DNA of 44,981 nt from JAPUIN01 sp041580375 (GTDB lineage: Bacteria > Acidobacteriota > Polarisedimenticolia > Gp22-AA2). The stretch lies in contig JBFGDZ010000003.1 of assembly GCA_041580375.1 (NCBI GenBank), positions 1 through 44,981 on the forward strand, in the 5' to 3' direction. Position 1 is the first letter of the stretch. The number at the start of each line of letters is the position of its first letter. The position numbers were made by a program, and so were the translations under genes. Below, piece by piece: positions 17,902-25,771 of this stretch. The notes under the pieces are model-generated. The model had not been told where the DNA came from and made no database searches. It saw only the letters and a program-made list of their open reading frames with translations.

Positions 17902-17930
17902 GGGCCCCCGGGATCGTCTCCCGGGGGCCC
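17902..17930. terminator. Strong 12-bp hairpin between csp-like and RRM genes
   Basis: Perfect 12-nt arms (17902-17913 and 17919-17930) with a 5-nt loop TCGTC, in the 72-nt gap downstream of the cold-shock gene. No T-tract follows on the minus strand, so it may attenuate transcription or stabilise the 3' end of the cold-shock mRNA, uncoupling its level from that of the RRM gene. Confidence 0.5.
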
Positions 17931-17948
17931 CGTGGTTGAACGTCGCGA

Positions 17949-18152
17949 TCAGGTCAGGCGGACGTTCTGCGCCGCCGGTCCCTTCTGACCCTGAACGATC
18001 TCGAACTCCACGCTCTGGCCCTCGGCCAGGCTCTTGAAGCCCTGCATCTCGATCGCGGAGTGATGGACGAAGACGTCCTTGGATCCGTCGTCCGGAGTGA
18101 TGAACCCGAACCCCTTCGCATCGCTGAACCACTTGACCTTGCCTGTAACCAT
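17949..18152 (-). CDS. CspA-family cold-shock protein
   Basis: A 67-residue single cold-shock domain (OB fold) with RNP1-like KGFGFI and RNP2-like VFVHHSAI motifs, typical length for the family. It binds single-stranded nucleic acid and melts RNA structure. It starts at ATG with a purine-rich upstream stretch containing GAAGGAG. The leader contains a 7-bp hairpin (18187-18204). It heads the csp / RRM / desaturase series. Confidence 0.96.
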   Translation of the reverse strand: MVTGKVKWFSDAKGFGFITPDDGSKDVFVHHSAIEMQGFKSLAEGQSVEFEIVQGQKGPAAQNVRLT

Positions 18153-18186
18153 CTACTTCTTCTCCTTCGCCACAATGGCACAATTT

Positions 18187-18204
18187 GAGGGTCATCGGAC
18201 CCTC
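18187..18204 (-). promoter_or_regulatory. Hairpin in the cold-shock gene leader
   Basis: GAGGGTC-atcg-GACCCTC, perfect 7-bp stem with a tetraloop, located 35-52 nt before the cold-shock start. About 125 nt further upstream on the minus strand, TTGACT (18335-18330) with TAATGT at 17-nt spacing (18312-18307) would give a leader near 150 nt, similar in size to known cspA leaders. The -10 is poor, so the long leader is only a suggestion. Confidence 0.35.
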
Positions 18205-18395
18205 GAGACAACCCTCACATTGAGAAATCGGAAGCCGTGAGCGGACCTTCTGAGAAGGGGAACTCGGTCAACGGATGGGATCTTCAATGGGGGACATACA
18301 CCCCACACATTAATGGACGGTGGCCAAATAGTCAACAAGAAAATCATGCGCCGGCCGGGTTTACACTGGGGCGCTCGGGGAGGCCTGACATCAGG

Positions 18396-19253
18396 ATGAA
18401 CCGACTGATCGAGATCCTGCGCCGGCTGGCGCGAAAATCGACCGACGACCGGCTGCCCGGGCTGGCCGCGGAGTCCGCCTTTTTCGCCGTCCTCAGTGTG
18501 TTCCCGGGGTTGCTGCTCATCGCGGCCGCCCTCGGCTCCCTGGGTGGATTGCTCGGGAGCGGAGTAGCGGAACGTTCCGAATCCGCCGTTCTGGAGTTCC
18601 TGGGGCGCGTTCTCACGGACCGGGCATCCGGAGTGATCCAGGCGGTGGGCGACCTGTTCGCGCGGGAGCGGAGCGGGATCCTGACGACGGCCCTGGTGCT
18701 CGGCGTCTGGGTGCTGTCGCGCGGGTTCGCCGCGATCGTGCGGGCGCTGGATCTGATCTACGGGCTGAGAGAGCGGCGATCCTGGCTGCGCAGGATGACG
18801 ACGCAGATCGGCTTCGCGCTCGGGAGCGTCCTGATGGCCGCGATCGTGCTCACCATGCTGGTCGTCGGGCCCCTCCTGGGACGGGGGCAGGCCCTGGCCG
18901 ATCGGCTCGGATTCGGAACCGCGTTCTCGTTCGCATGGGACTGGCTCCGCGCTCCGGTCGCCATCGCCCTGCTCGTCGTCTGGGCCGCCACCCTCTACCG
19001 TCTCGGACCGAGCCACGACGTCTCCTGGAAGCGCGGTCTGCCGGGAGCGCTGGCCGCCGGGTTTCTCTGGCTCCTGGTCTCGTTCGGGTTCCGCGTCTAC
19101 CTGGGCATGGTCGGGACCTTCAATCAGGTGTTCGGCGTCCTGGGCGGCGGTCTGATCCTCCTCGTCTGGCTCTATCTTCTGAACCTGGGGCTGCTGCTGG
19201 GCGGGCAATTGAACGTCGTCCTCGACGAGATGCGCGAGCACCCGGGGACCTGA
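18396..19253 (+). CDS. YihY/BrkB-family inner membrane protein
   Basis: 285 residues with six hydrophobic segments, the first in AFFAVLSVFPGLLLIAAALG. The arrangement, including the GxxxxxxWLxxxxxFRxYL-type block around residue 230 and the closing GLLLGGQLN, matches YihY/virulence factor BrkB proteins. The family is often called ribonuclease BN by old error; the true function is not settled. The start MNRLIEIL follows CAGG; longer frames upstream contain no signal or conserved residues. Divergent from the cold-shock gene. Confidence 0.88.
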   Translation: MNRLIEILRRLARKSTDDRLPGLAAESAFFAVLSVFPGLLLIAAALGSLGGLLGSGVAERSESAVLEFLGRVLTDRASGVIQAVGDLFARERSGILTTALVLGVWVLSRGFAAIVRALDLIYGLRERRSWLRRMTTQIGFALGSVLMAAIVLTMLVVGPLLGRGQALADRLGFGTAFSFAWDWLRAPVAIALLVVWAATLYRLGPSHDVSWKRGLPGALAAGFLWLLVSFGFRVYLGMVGTFNQVFGVLGGGLILLVWLYLLNLGLLLGGQLNVVLDEMREHPGT

Positions 19254-19279
19254 CCTGCGGTGAGGAGGATGCCGGGTTC

Positions 19280-19332
19280 ACCCTAGGGTCGGGCGAGTCT
19301 CACCCCGATTCTGAGACGTCTCCCTGAGACTC
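19280..19332. repeat. Cluster of palindromes downstream of the BrkB-like gene
   Basis: Within 53 nt are ACCCTAGGGT (19280-19289), GAGTCTCA (19295-19302) repeated inverted as TGAGACTC (19325-19332), and between them the perfect palindrome GAGACGTCTC (19313-19322). It may form a terminator-like structure for the BrkB gene or operator sites for the regulator gene at 19555. The whole 19254-19554 gap holds no coding sequence, and its centre (about 19338-19500) is less GC-rich than its surroundings. Confidence 0.45.
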
Positions 19333-19498
19333 TGCGTAACTTAATTTTCCTCAGCGCTTTACGTCTGAATCAGTCTAGAACGTATCGTTTCACGGTGGTG
19401 CGCCAGCGAGGCGCCTCCGGCGGTTTTTGACGCCGGATTCTTGCTATGGTGCTGAAAGTCACTGGCTTACGCGAAATAAGGAAATCCCCTAGGCAGGG

Positions 19499-19514
19499 TG
19501 GCACGAATTGTGCC
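19499..19514 (+). promoter_or_regulatory. Sigma54-like -24/-12 element upstream of the AraC-type gene
   Basis: TGGCACGAATTGTGCC fits the sigma54 consensus TGGCACG-N4-TTGC with one mismatch, and GG and GC are at the required 12-nt offset. It is also a palindrome (GGCAC-gaatt-GTGCC), so an operator is the main alternative. A -10-like TATGAT (19516-19521) without a -35 lies just downstream. The regulator start is 41 nt away. Confidence 0.35.
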
Positions 19515-19554
19515 CTATGATGTAACGGCAATGCGTTGAGCGAGGGGGGTGCCC

Positions 19555-20340
19555 ATGCCTGCCGCGATGGAATCCACCGTTCTCTTCCTGAGCAACGACC
19601 GGCCCCTGCTGCGACTCGTCGAACGGAACGTCGGAGGCTCGAAGGTCAGCCCGGTCGATTGCCTGAACCGGATCCGCCGGATCGAGCGGAGCCATCGGCT
19701 GATCATCGATCCGCGGGCCGCCTGCGCCGGCTGCCTGGACAGGCTCGCCAGCATCCGTCACCGGATTCCCCGGGAGCAGATCTTCCTCCTCTCGACGCGG
19801 GCGCATCCCCAGATGCTCATCAGGATCGCGCAGGCGTCCCCGGGCATCGTCACGAGCCCGCAATCACTCCTGTCCCGCTTCCCCCAACCTGCCGCGCGCA
19901 ACATCGTCCGGGAGGCATGGAGCAACCGCGACGCCATGCTGGATCCGGAGCAACAATCGGATCGACTGCGCAGGTTCATCACGTCCGCGCTGGAGCATGC
20001 GAGGGGGCGCTACACCGTCGCCGATGCGGCCTCCGACCTGCGCCTGTCCGTCCGGCACCTGACGCGGCTGTGTGAACGATGGTGGGGTGTGTCCCCGAAG
20101 ATCCTGCTCACACTGGCGCGGGTCTCCAGCATCGCGGTTGAGTTGCGATCCCCGGACCTCTCCATCGAGGAGGTCGCCGAGCGTCACGGCTATGCCGATC
20201 TCTCGACGATGAGCCGTCAATTCAAGAACTACGTGGGGGAGCCACCCGGTGCCTACCGGAGACGTCACACGGGACATCATGTCCGAAAGCGCTCAGGGAA
20301 TGTCCGGAAGCGCCATGGACAAATGGAACCACCACCGTAG
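19555..20340 (+). CDS. AraC-type regulator with a degenerate receiver-like N-terminus
   Basis: 261 residues, ATG behind GAGGGGGG; a GTG at 19549 overlaps that site and is less likely. The C-terminal two-thirds contains a double helix-turn-helix of AraC/XylS type (YTVADAASDLRLSVRHLTRL, then LSIEEVAERHGYADLSTMSRQFK and GEPPGAYRR). The first 110 residues have alternating beta/alpha segments (VLFLSND, HRLIIDPRA, IFLLSTRA) like a receiver fold but without the acidic pocket and conserved Lys, so phosphorylation is unlikely. The last 30 residues are Arg/Lys-rich and encoded by a short direct repeat. It lies 293 nt upstream of a hybrid kinase gene. Confidence 0.82.
   Translation: MPAAMESTVLFLSNDRPLLRLVERNVGGSKVSPVDCLNRIRRIERSHRLIIDPRAACAGCLDRLASIRHRIPREQIFLLSTRAHPQMLIRIAQASPGIVTSPQSLLSRFPQPAARNIVREAWSNRDAMLDPEQQSDRLRRFITSALEHARGRYTVADAASDLRLSVRHLTRLCERWWGVSPKILLTLARVSSIAVELRSPDLSIEEVAERHGYADLSTMSRQFKNYVGEPPGAYRRRHTGHHVRKRSGNVRKRHGQMEPPP
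20279..20313 (+). repeat. Two 14-nt direct repeats, 21-nt period
   Basis: ATGTCCGAAAGCGC (20279-20292) recurs as ATGTCCGGAAGCGC (20300-20313) with one change, spaced at two helical turns, at the 3' end of the AraC-type gene. Two-turn spacing fits a tandem AraC-type binding site for control of the downstream kinase gene. It may also be a chance coding duplication. Confidence 0.35.
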
Positions 20341-20439
20341 AATTGATAATGGGTCCAATGGGTGCCGCACCGTCCGAGAGCGTGGAGGGCGCGAGAATCC
20401 TGACTCATCCGGGGGGCATTCCCGCCATCGCGTCGGTAA

Positions 20440-20467
20440 TCGACAGCGGAGACATCCTGCATTGAAT
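20440..20467 (+). promoter_or_regulatory. Weak promoter candidate in the gap before the second hybrid kinase
   Basis: TCGACA (20440-20445, five of six) then a 16-nt spacer and TTGAAT (20462-20467, four of six). This would give a leader of about 160 nt. The 20341-20633 gap shows no gene; its only other notable element is the inverted repeat at 20605-20619. Confidence 0.22.
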
Positions 20468-20604
20468 CCGACGCGGGTTCTCCCGGGTCGTTCCAACGAT
20501 CGCAAGAAGTCAACGATTCTCCGGTTCGGGCTCTGGCCCCCTCGCCGGCCACCGATCTGCGCGCGGGTGCTCCGATCCGGACGGATCACGACCGCTGTCG
20601 TCTT

Positions 20605-20619
20605 ATTCTCCTGGAGAAT
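20605..20619. promoter_or_regulatory. Perfect palindrome immediately upstream of hybrid kinase start
   Basis: ATTCTCC-T-GGAGAAT, a 7-1-7 perfect inverted repeat that ends 14 nt before the GTG start. It contains a GGAG that could serve as ribosome-binding site, so pairing of the arms could hide that site. It may be an operator or a translation-control hairpin. Confidence 0.35.
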
Positions 20620-20633
20620 GCGCCGTTGACGGG

Positions 20634-22763
20634 GTGGCGTGGATGAAACAAAAGGTCGCACGCGACGCACTCGTTGGATCGCTCACACGCGTGAGGCCCG
20701 GGATTACACCGAAGAAGCTCAGGAAAGGGCGGCGCGCCGAAGTGTTCGCCGTCCTGGATCACGCCTCGAAGAAACAGGTCCTGGTCGGCCTCGTCCGCGG
20801 GGCCGACGCGCTCAACGTTCCCCATCTCTCCTTCGCGGATCTGATCACCGAGCCGCCCCCGCGTCCGATTCCGCCGGACGCACCGCTCGACGAGGTCCTC
20901 AAGCGTCTGAGGTCCTGCCGTACGGGCGTCCTGCCCGTTTGCGACGAAACGGGGTCGTTTCTCGGCGCGATCACCTGGGCGAGCCTCTGCCGATGCCTCA
21001 TCGCGGGCGACGGCGGCAAGAGCTTCGTGGCGAAGCAGGCGACGGAGGATCTGCAGCGCCGAACGCAACAGCTGGAGGCCGTCCTCGACGCGATGGTGAT
21101 GTACGTCGAAAAGGGGGACTGGTCCAGGACTCAAGAGCTTCTGGCCGGCGCCGCGCGCAGTCAGACGGCAAGCGAGTACGCCTTTCTCGGCGTGGTCGAC
21201 ACGGGGCCGGTGCTCCGGATACACGCGTACCAGGGCATCGATTGGGCGAAGCTCTCGCGGAAGGATTTTCATGGCATGGCTCTGCGGGCGTACCGGGATC
21301 TGGGCGAGTTCGAGTACGAAGATTTCGAGAACCCGTTCGGCCGGATCGTGACGTCGAGACGGTCCCTCGTCTCGGAGGATCTGCATAACGAGCCCGGAAC
21401 CGGCCGGAATCTCCCCGAGGGACATCGGCTGCGCCAGTTTCTCGGCGTGCCGATGATGCGGGATGACGACATCGTCGGCTTCCTCGCCGTGGCCAACACG
21501 CCGAAGGGATATGCGACGGCGGACGAGGAAACGCTCGAGATTCTCGCGCGCACGGCGGGGGTCCTCCTGGAGAGCCACCGGCGGCAGAACCGCGAGGACT
21601 CGCTTCAGGAACAGCTGCGTCAATCGCAGAAGATGGAGGCTCTCGGCCGCCTGGCCAGCGGGATCGCCCACGACTTCAACAATCTGCTGACAGTCATCAC
21701 GGGACACTGCCTGCTGCTCGAGCGCCGCATGGGAGAGGCGGGCTCGGCGATCGGGAACATCGAGCAGATCCGTCTGGCGAGCGAGCGGTCGGTCTCCCTG
21801 ACGAAGCAGCTGCTCACGTTCAGCCGGCGGCACGCCCTCGAATCGAAGGTGCTTGACCTCAACGAAGTCCTCGAGAACATGCTCCCCATGGTGCGCCGGC
21901 TGATCGGCGAGGACATCGAGCTGGTGCAGGACCTCCAGCCCGGGCTCGGACAGGTGACGACCGATCCGGATCGCATGCAGCAGCTGGTCATGAATCTCGT
22001 CGTCAACGCGCGGGATGCCATGCCGCGGGGCGGGCGGCTCGTCATCGAGACGATGGACATCGACCTGGACCAGATCTACCTGACCCTTCATCCGATCGTG
22101 AAGCCGGGCCGCTACGTGATGCTGTCGGTCACCGATACGGGGATCGGCATGAATCCGGAGGTGAAGAGCCGCGCCTTCGAGCCGTTCTTCACCACGAAGG
22201 AGCCCGGGACCGGGACGGGGCTGGGGCTCGCGACGGTCTACGGCATCGTCAAGCAGAGCGGTGGATACATCTGGGTGTACAGCGAGCCGGGGCACGGAAC
22301 CTCGTTCAAGGTCTACATGCCGCGCACCGAGATCCCGGGATCCTACGTCAAGGAGTCGACCACCCGAACCAGCCGGAACATCGGCGGGACGGAGACTCTG
22401 CTTCTGGTCGAGGACGAGGATTCGGTGCGCGAGGTGGCCCGCGAGATCCTGCTATCCCACGGGTACACCGTTCCCGAGGCGCGGGACGGGATCGAGGCGC
22501 TGGACGTGTGCCGGCGGATCCGGGGGACGCTCGACCTGCTCCTCACGGACGTCATCATGCCGCGCATGAACGGCCGCGAGCTGGCGGAGCGTATACTGAC
22601 CATGAGGCCCGGCACCCGGGTGCTCTACATGTCCGGATACCCGGGCAGTGCCATCGCCCATCACGGCGTGCTCGATGTCGGAGAGTCGTACCTGCAGAAA
22701 CCGTTCACCCTCGATGCGCTCCTGGGGAAGGTGCGCGAGGTGCTCGACGTCAATCCCGTCTGA
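20634..22763 (+). CDS. Hybrid sensor histidine kinase with CBS-like and GAF domains plus receiver
   Basis: 709 residues from GTG (ATG at 20643 is an alternative). Residues about 33-125 resemble a CBS pair, about 163-315 a GAF domain, followed by HisKA with H346 in SGIAHDFNN, HATPase_c (N-box NLVVNARDAM, G-boxes DTGIG and GTGLGLA) and a C-terminal receiver with D640 in LLLTDVIMP. No membrane segment. The catalytic core is strikingly similar to the kinase at 6460-9108, whose sensory domains are PAS instead, indicating duplication with exchange of input modules. A stand-alone receiver gene follows after 48 nt and is likely co-transcribed. Confidence 0.92.
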   Translation: MAWMKQKVARDALVGSLTRVRPGITPKKLRKGRRAEVFAVLDHASKKQVLVGLVRGADALNVPHLSFADLITEPPPRPIPPDAPLDEVLKRLRSCRTGVLPVCDETGSFLGAITWASLCRCLIAGDGGKSFVAKQATEDLQRRTQQLEAVLDAMVMYVEKGDWSRTQELLAGAARSQTASEYAFLGVVDTGPVLRIHAYQGIDWAKLSRKDFHGMALRAYRDLGEFEYEDFENPFGRIVTSRRSLVSEDLHNEPGTGRNLPEGHRLRQFLGVPMMRDDDIVGFLAVANTPKGYATADEETLEILARTAGVLLESHRRQNREDSLQEQLRQSQKMEALGRLASGIAHDFNNLLTVITGHCLLLERRMGEAGSAIGNIEQIRLASERSVSLTKQLLTFSRRHALESKVLDLNEVLENMLPMVRRLIGEDIELVQDLQPGLGQVTTDPDRMQQLVMNLVVNARDAMPRGGRLVIETMDIDLDQIYLTLHPIVKPGRYVMLSVTDTGIGMNPEVKSRAFEPFFTTKEPGTGTGLGLATVYGIVKQSGGYIWVYSEPGHGTSFKVYMPRTEIPGSYVKESTTRTSRNIGGTETLLLVEDEDSVREVAREILLSHGYTVPEARDGIEALDVCRRIRGTLDLLLTDVIMPRMNGRELAERILTMRPGTRVLYMSGYPGSAIAHHGVLDVGESYLQKPFTLDALLGKVREVLDVNPV

Positions 22764-22811
22764 GACCCTCCGGTATCGTTCGCTCCGGGGCAACGCGGGC
22801 AAGGGGGAGAG

Positions 22812-23174
22812 ATGACTCAGATTCTCATAGTCGATGATGAGGCCCAGATTCGCGAGCTGTTGCTCTCGTTTCTCGAAGAGCAGGGCTACAAGGCCCACGC
22901 GGCGGACGGCGGCGTGAGCGCTCTCGAAATCGCTCCCCGCCTCAAACCAAAGGTCATCCTGCTCGACATCAAGATGCCGGACCTGGACGGGATCGAGACG
23001 CTCAAGAGGCTCAAGACGATCGCGCCGGATTCGACCATCATCATGATGAGCGGACACGCCGACCAGGAGACGGCGCTGAAGGCCATGAAGATGGGTGCGC
23101 ACGATTTCATCGAAAAGCCGTTCGATCTCCCCTACCTCGAGCGCGTCCTCCTGGTGAAGATGGCCACCGGCTGA
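22812..23174 (+). CDS. Stand-alone receiver (CheY-like) response regulator
   Basis: 120 residues, REC domain only: acidic pocket IVDDEA, phospho-acceptor D52 in LLDIKMP, Lys in FIEKPF. It starts at ATG after GGGGGAGAG. It lies directly downstream of the second hybrid kinase and is the counterpart of the receiver at 9370-9735, with which it shares long identities (GAHDFI.KPFDL.YL.RVL). This points to a two-protein phosphorelay module present twice in the window. Confidence 0.9.
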   Translation: MTQILIVDDEAQIRELLLSFLEEQGYKAHAADGGVSALEIAPRLKPKVILLDIKMPDLDGIETLKRLKTIAPDSTIIMMSGHADQETALKAMKMGAHDFIEKPFDLPYLERVLLVKMATG

Positions 23175-23218
23175 TCGGACGCCACCTCCGGATTCGTCCG
23201 CCCGTGTGTCCGGCCGGT

Positions 23219-24550
23219 TCAGGGCTCCCTCTTGACGACCCTCCCGTTCAGCATCACGAACGAAACGCGCCGCATCGCCGCGATGTCATCGTCGGGCCGC
23301 CCCTCGACCGCGATGATGTCGGCCAGGAAGCCGGGCGCGATCCGCCCCAGCTCGCGGTCCTTCCTCAAAAGCGCGGCGCCCGTCAGCGTCGCGGAGCGGA
23401 GGATCTCGAGGGGCGGCATGCCGTAGGCGGCCATGCGCTCCATTTCCCGCCAGCCCTCGCCGTGGGGGATGGAGCCGGCGTCGGTCCCGAAGGCGATCCG
23501 CACCCCCCGGTCCATAGCCCGCCGGAACGTCATGCGGTGTCGCTCGACGATCCGGTTCAGAAAGGCGATCTCGGACGGTTCATCGCCCTCCCGCGGGAGA
23601 TAGACGGTCATCGTGGGCGACCAGAAAGTCCCCTTCTCGACCATGAGATCGAGCGTGCGGTCGTCCAGCAGCATGCCGTGCTCGAGGCTGCGCGCGCCCC
23701 CCGCGACGGCGTTGGCCGCCCCCGCGCCGCCGTATGCGTGGGCCGCGACGTCCACGCCCCAGCGCGACGCCTCGTCCACCATCAGCCGCACCTCCTCGAG
23801 GCTCAACTGTGTCAGCGGCTCGAGGGTCTCCCGATCGATCCCGCTCGTGGGACCGGTCGCGTAGATCTTGATGAAATCGACGCCGCTCTTCACCTGATCC
23901 CGGATCGCCCTCACCATCGCCGCGGGACTGTCGGCCATGATGGCGAGCTGATCGAGGCGGCGATCCACCTCCGGGCGCAGACCGGTGAGATTCATGTGGC
24001 CGCCCGTGATGCTGACGGCCCAGCCGGAGACGTGAAGCCGGGGCCCCACGAAAAGGCCCGCGCGGATGGCGTCACGGACGGCGATGTCGGCCATGTCCGC
24101 ACCCTCGTTGTCCAGATCCCTCAGGGTCGTGAATCCGGCCATGAGCGCCCGCCGCGCGGCGTCGAGCGCTTCGAGCGCCCGGTACGGATGGGTCTTGTAA
24201 AGGACGGGGGATCGCTCTTCGTAGTCCGGCGTCAGGCAGATGTGCGTGTGGGAGTCGATCAGGCCCGGCAGGACGGTGCGATCCTTCAGGTCGATGATCT
24301 CCGCTCCCCGCGGGACATCGAGCGCGCGTCCCACCTCCCGGATGCGGGCTCCCTCGATCACGATTTCGACGTTCTCCCGGACGCTCATCGCATCGACGTC
24401 GACGAGGCGACCGGCGCGGATCAGGATCGTCCCGGTCCGGGGTTGGTCGGTCGCAGCGACGAGCGTCAGAAGCAGGCAGGACACCCCCGCGACGCGGCGG
24501 GATCGGTGCGGGGACGTGCGACGATCGCACGGCGGGCGGTCGGGTCTCAT
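23219..24550 (-). CDS. Exported metal-dependent amidohydrolase
   Basis: 443 residues from the ATG at 24550, preceded by GAGGAGG; the longer frame to 24613 is not needed. The basic N-terminus and hydrophobic stretch VAGVSCLLLTLVAAT indicate export. The amidohydrolase-superfamily metal motif HTH is in DSHTHICLT. Further His residues occur in VAAHAYGG and SLEHGMLL, and an Asp in FGTDAGSIPHGEG. It resembles prolidase/imidazolonepropionase-like members that often cleave dipeptides or cyclic amides; exact substrate unknown. Convergent with the receiver gene, divergent from the DHH gene. Confidence 0.88.
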   Translation of the reverse strand: MRPDRPPCDRRTSPHRSRRVAGVSCLLLTLVAATDQPRTGTILIRAGRLVDVDAMSVRENVEIVIEGARIREVGRALDVPRGAEIIDLKDRTVLPGLIDSHTHICLTPDYEERSPVLYKTHPYRALEALDAARRALMAGFTTLRDLDNEGADMADIAVRDAIRAGLFVGPRLHVSGWAVSITGGHMNLTGLRPEVDRRLDQLAIMADSPAAMVRAIRDQVKSGVDFIKIYATGPTSGIDRETLEPLTQLSLEEVRLMVDEASRWGVDVAAHAYGGAGAANAVAGGARSLEHGMLLDDRTLDLMVEKGTFWSPTMTVYLPREGDEPSEIAFLNRIVERHRMTFRRAMDRGVRIAFGTDAGSIPHGEGWREMERMAAYGMPPLEILRSATLTGAALLRKDRELGRIAPGFLADIIAVEGRPDDDIAAMRRVSFVMLNGRVVKREP

Positions 24551-24616
24551 GGGCGCGGCCTCCTCGTGAGTCGGAGCCCGACGTATATCATGCGGCGGTC
24601 CGGTCCGGGCCACGGT

Positions 24617-24644
24617 TTGACGACTCGTCCGGCGGACCTATATT
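24617..24644 (+). promoter_or_regulatory. Sigma70 promoter candidate for the DHH phosphoesterase gene
   Basis: TTGACG (24617-24622, five of six), a 16-nt spacer and TATATT (24639-24644, five of six). The expected start near 24651 gives a leader of about 69 nt to the ATG at 24720. Good match for this GC-rich sequence. Confidence 0.5.
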
Positions 24645-24719
24645 GAGGAGAGCGAGGAGGCGCCCGGCCGGGCCCGGATTCCGGCCACGAATCGCGCTCA
24701 CGCGATGGAGAGGTAGGGC

Positions 24720-25613
24720 ATGCGACTGGTCACAAGGGGGGATTTCGACGGCCTGGTCTGCTCCGTCATCATCACGAGCCAGGAGTCGATCGACTCGATC
24801 TCGTTGATCCATCCGCAGGACATCACGGACGACCGCTTCGAAGTCCGGAGCACCGACATCCTCGCCAATCTCCCGTACCATCCGAAATGCGCCAAGTGGT
24901 TCGACCACCATCTGCTGACCGACAACAATCCGAAGCCGCCGCAGACCTACGAAGGCGCGTACGCCGTGGCGCCGTCGGCGGCCGGTCTGGTCTACGACTA
25001 CTACGGGGGCCGGAACAGGTTGCCCCAGTTCGAGGAGATGGTGCGCCAGGCCGACCGTCTCGACTCGGCGCGGCTGACGTTCGACGACGTGATCAACCCG
25101 ACCGGGCACGTCCTGCTCGGGTACACGATCGACAGCCGCACGGGGATCGGCGCCTTCGAGGACTATTTCCGACTGCTCGTGGATCTGCTCAAGAGCCGGC
25201 CGATCGACAAGGTCCTGCGCCATCCCAAGGTGAGGGAGCGCTGCGAGAAGATCCTCATGGACGACTCGGCCTTCCGCGAGGTGACCCAGGCCAACAGCCG
25301 CGTCGACGGCAACGTCGTCATCACCGATTTCCGCGGCCTCGACGCGATCCCCACGGGCAACCGCTTCCTCGTCTACGTGCTCTTTCCCGACGTGAACGTC
25401 TCGGTGCGGCTGCACTGGGGGCCGGGTCGCCGCTTCGTGGTCGCCGCGGTCGGACACAGCATCTTCAACCGCACCTGCCGGACCAACGTGGGCGAGCTCA
25501 TGAGCCGGTACGGAGGCGGCGGGCACGTGGGAGCGGGAACCGCCCCGATCCCGGCCGACGCCGTCGATTCGTCCGTGGCCGAGATACTCGCCGAGCTCAA
25601 GCGCAACGGCTGA
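24720..25613 (+). CDS. DHH-superfamily phosphoesterase (exopolyphosphatase/nanoRNase-like)
   Basis: 297 residues. Motif I RGDFDGLVC carries two metal-binding Asp residues (D8, D10), the signature D62-H63-H64 is in WFDHH, and the DHHA1 nucleotide-binding loop is RYGGGGHVGAGT near the C-terminus. The family hydrolyses phosphodiester or polyphosphate bonds with Mn2+ (oligoribonucleotides, cyclic dinucleotide breakdown products, or polyphosphate). No membrane or signal sequence, so cytoplasmic. It is followed at 25657 by a strong hairpin and then by the ATPase gene on the same strand. The exact substrate cannot be told from sequence. Confidence 0.88.
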   Translation: MRLVTRGDFDGLVCSVIITSQESIDSISLIHPQDITDDRFEVRSTDILANLPYHPKCAKWFDHHLLTDNNPKPPQTYEGAYAVAPSAAGLVYDYYGGRNRLPQFEEMVRQADRLDSARLTFDDVINPTGHVLLGYTIDSRTGIGAFEDYFRLLVDLLKSRPIDKVLRHPKVRERCEKILMDDSAFREVTQANSRVDGNVVITDFRGLDAIPTGNRFLVYVLFPDVNVSVRLHWGPGRRFVVAAVGHSIFNRTCRTNVGELMSRYGGGGHVGAGTAPIPADAVDSSVAEILAELKRNG

Positions 25614-25656
25614 TCCACCTTCCGGCAGCCTCCGAACACAACATCTCTCCCGGTCA

Positions 25657-25681
25657 TCTCCCGCAAGGGGCTTGCGGGAGA
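25657..25681. terminator. 11-bp hairpin after the DHH gene
   Basis: TCTCCCGCAAG and CTTGCGGGAGA pair perfectly around a GGG loop, 44 nt after the DHH stop. Only a short T-run follows further down, so termination would be Rho-assisted or partial. A TATCAT (25715-25720) with a poor -35 downstream may be the promoter of the ATPase gene. Confidence 0.5.
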
Positions 25682-25771
25682 CGGCCCGCATTTCCCCCCG
25701 CGCGCGGGTTCGAATATCATGCCGCCGGATCGTCCGTGTCCGGGACCCGTTTCAATGCCTGGAGGGAATTC

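Noticed and set aside
18237..18395. N-terminal extension of the BrkB-like protein
   Set aside because: No signal or conserved segment; the region lies in the leader area of the divergent cold-shock gene and CAGG precedes the ATG at 18396.
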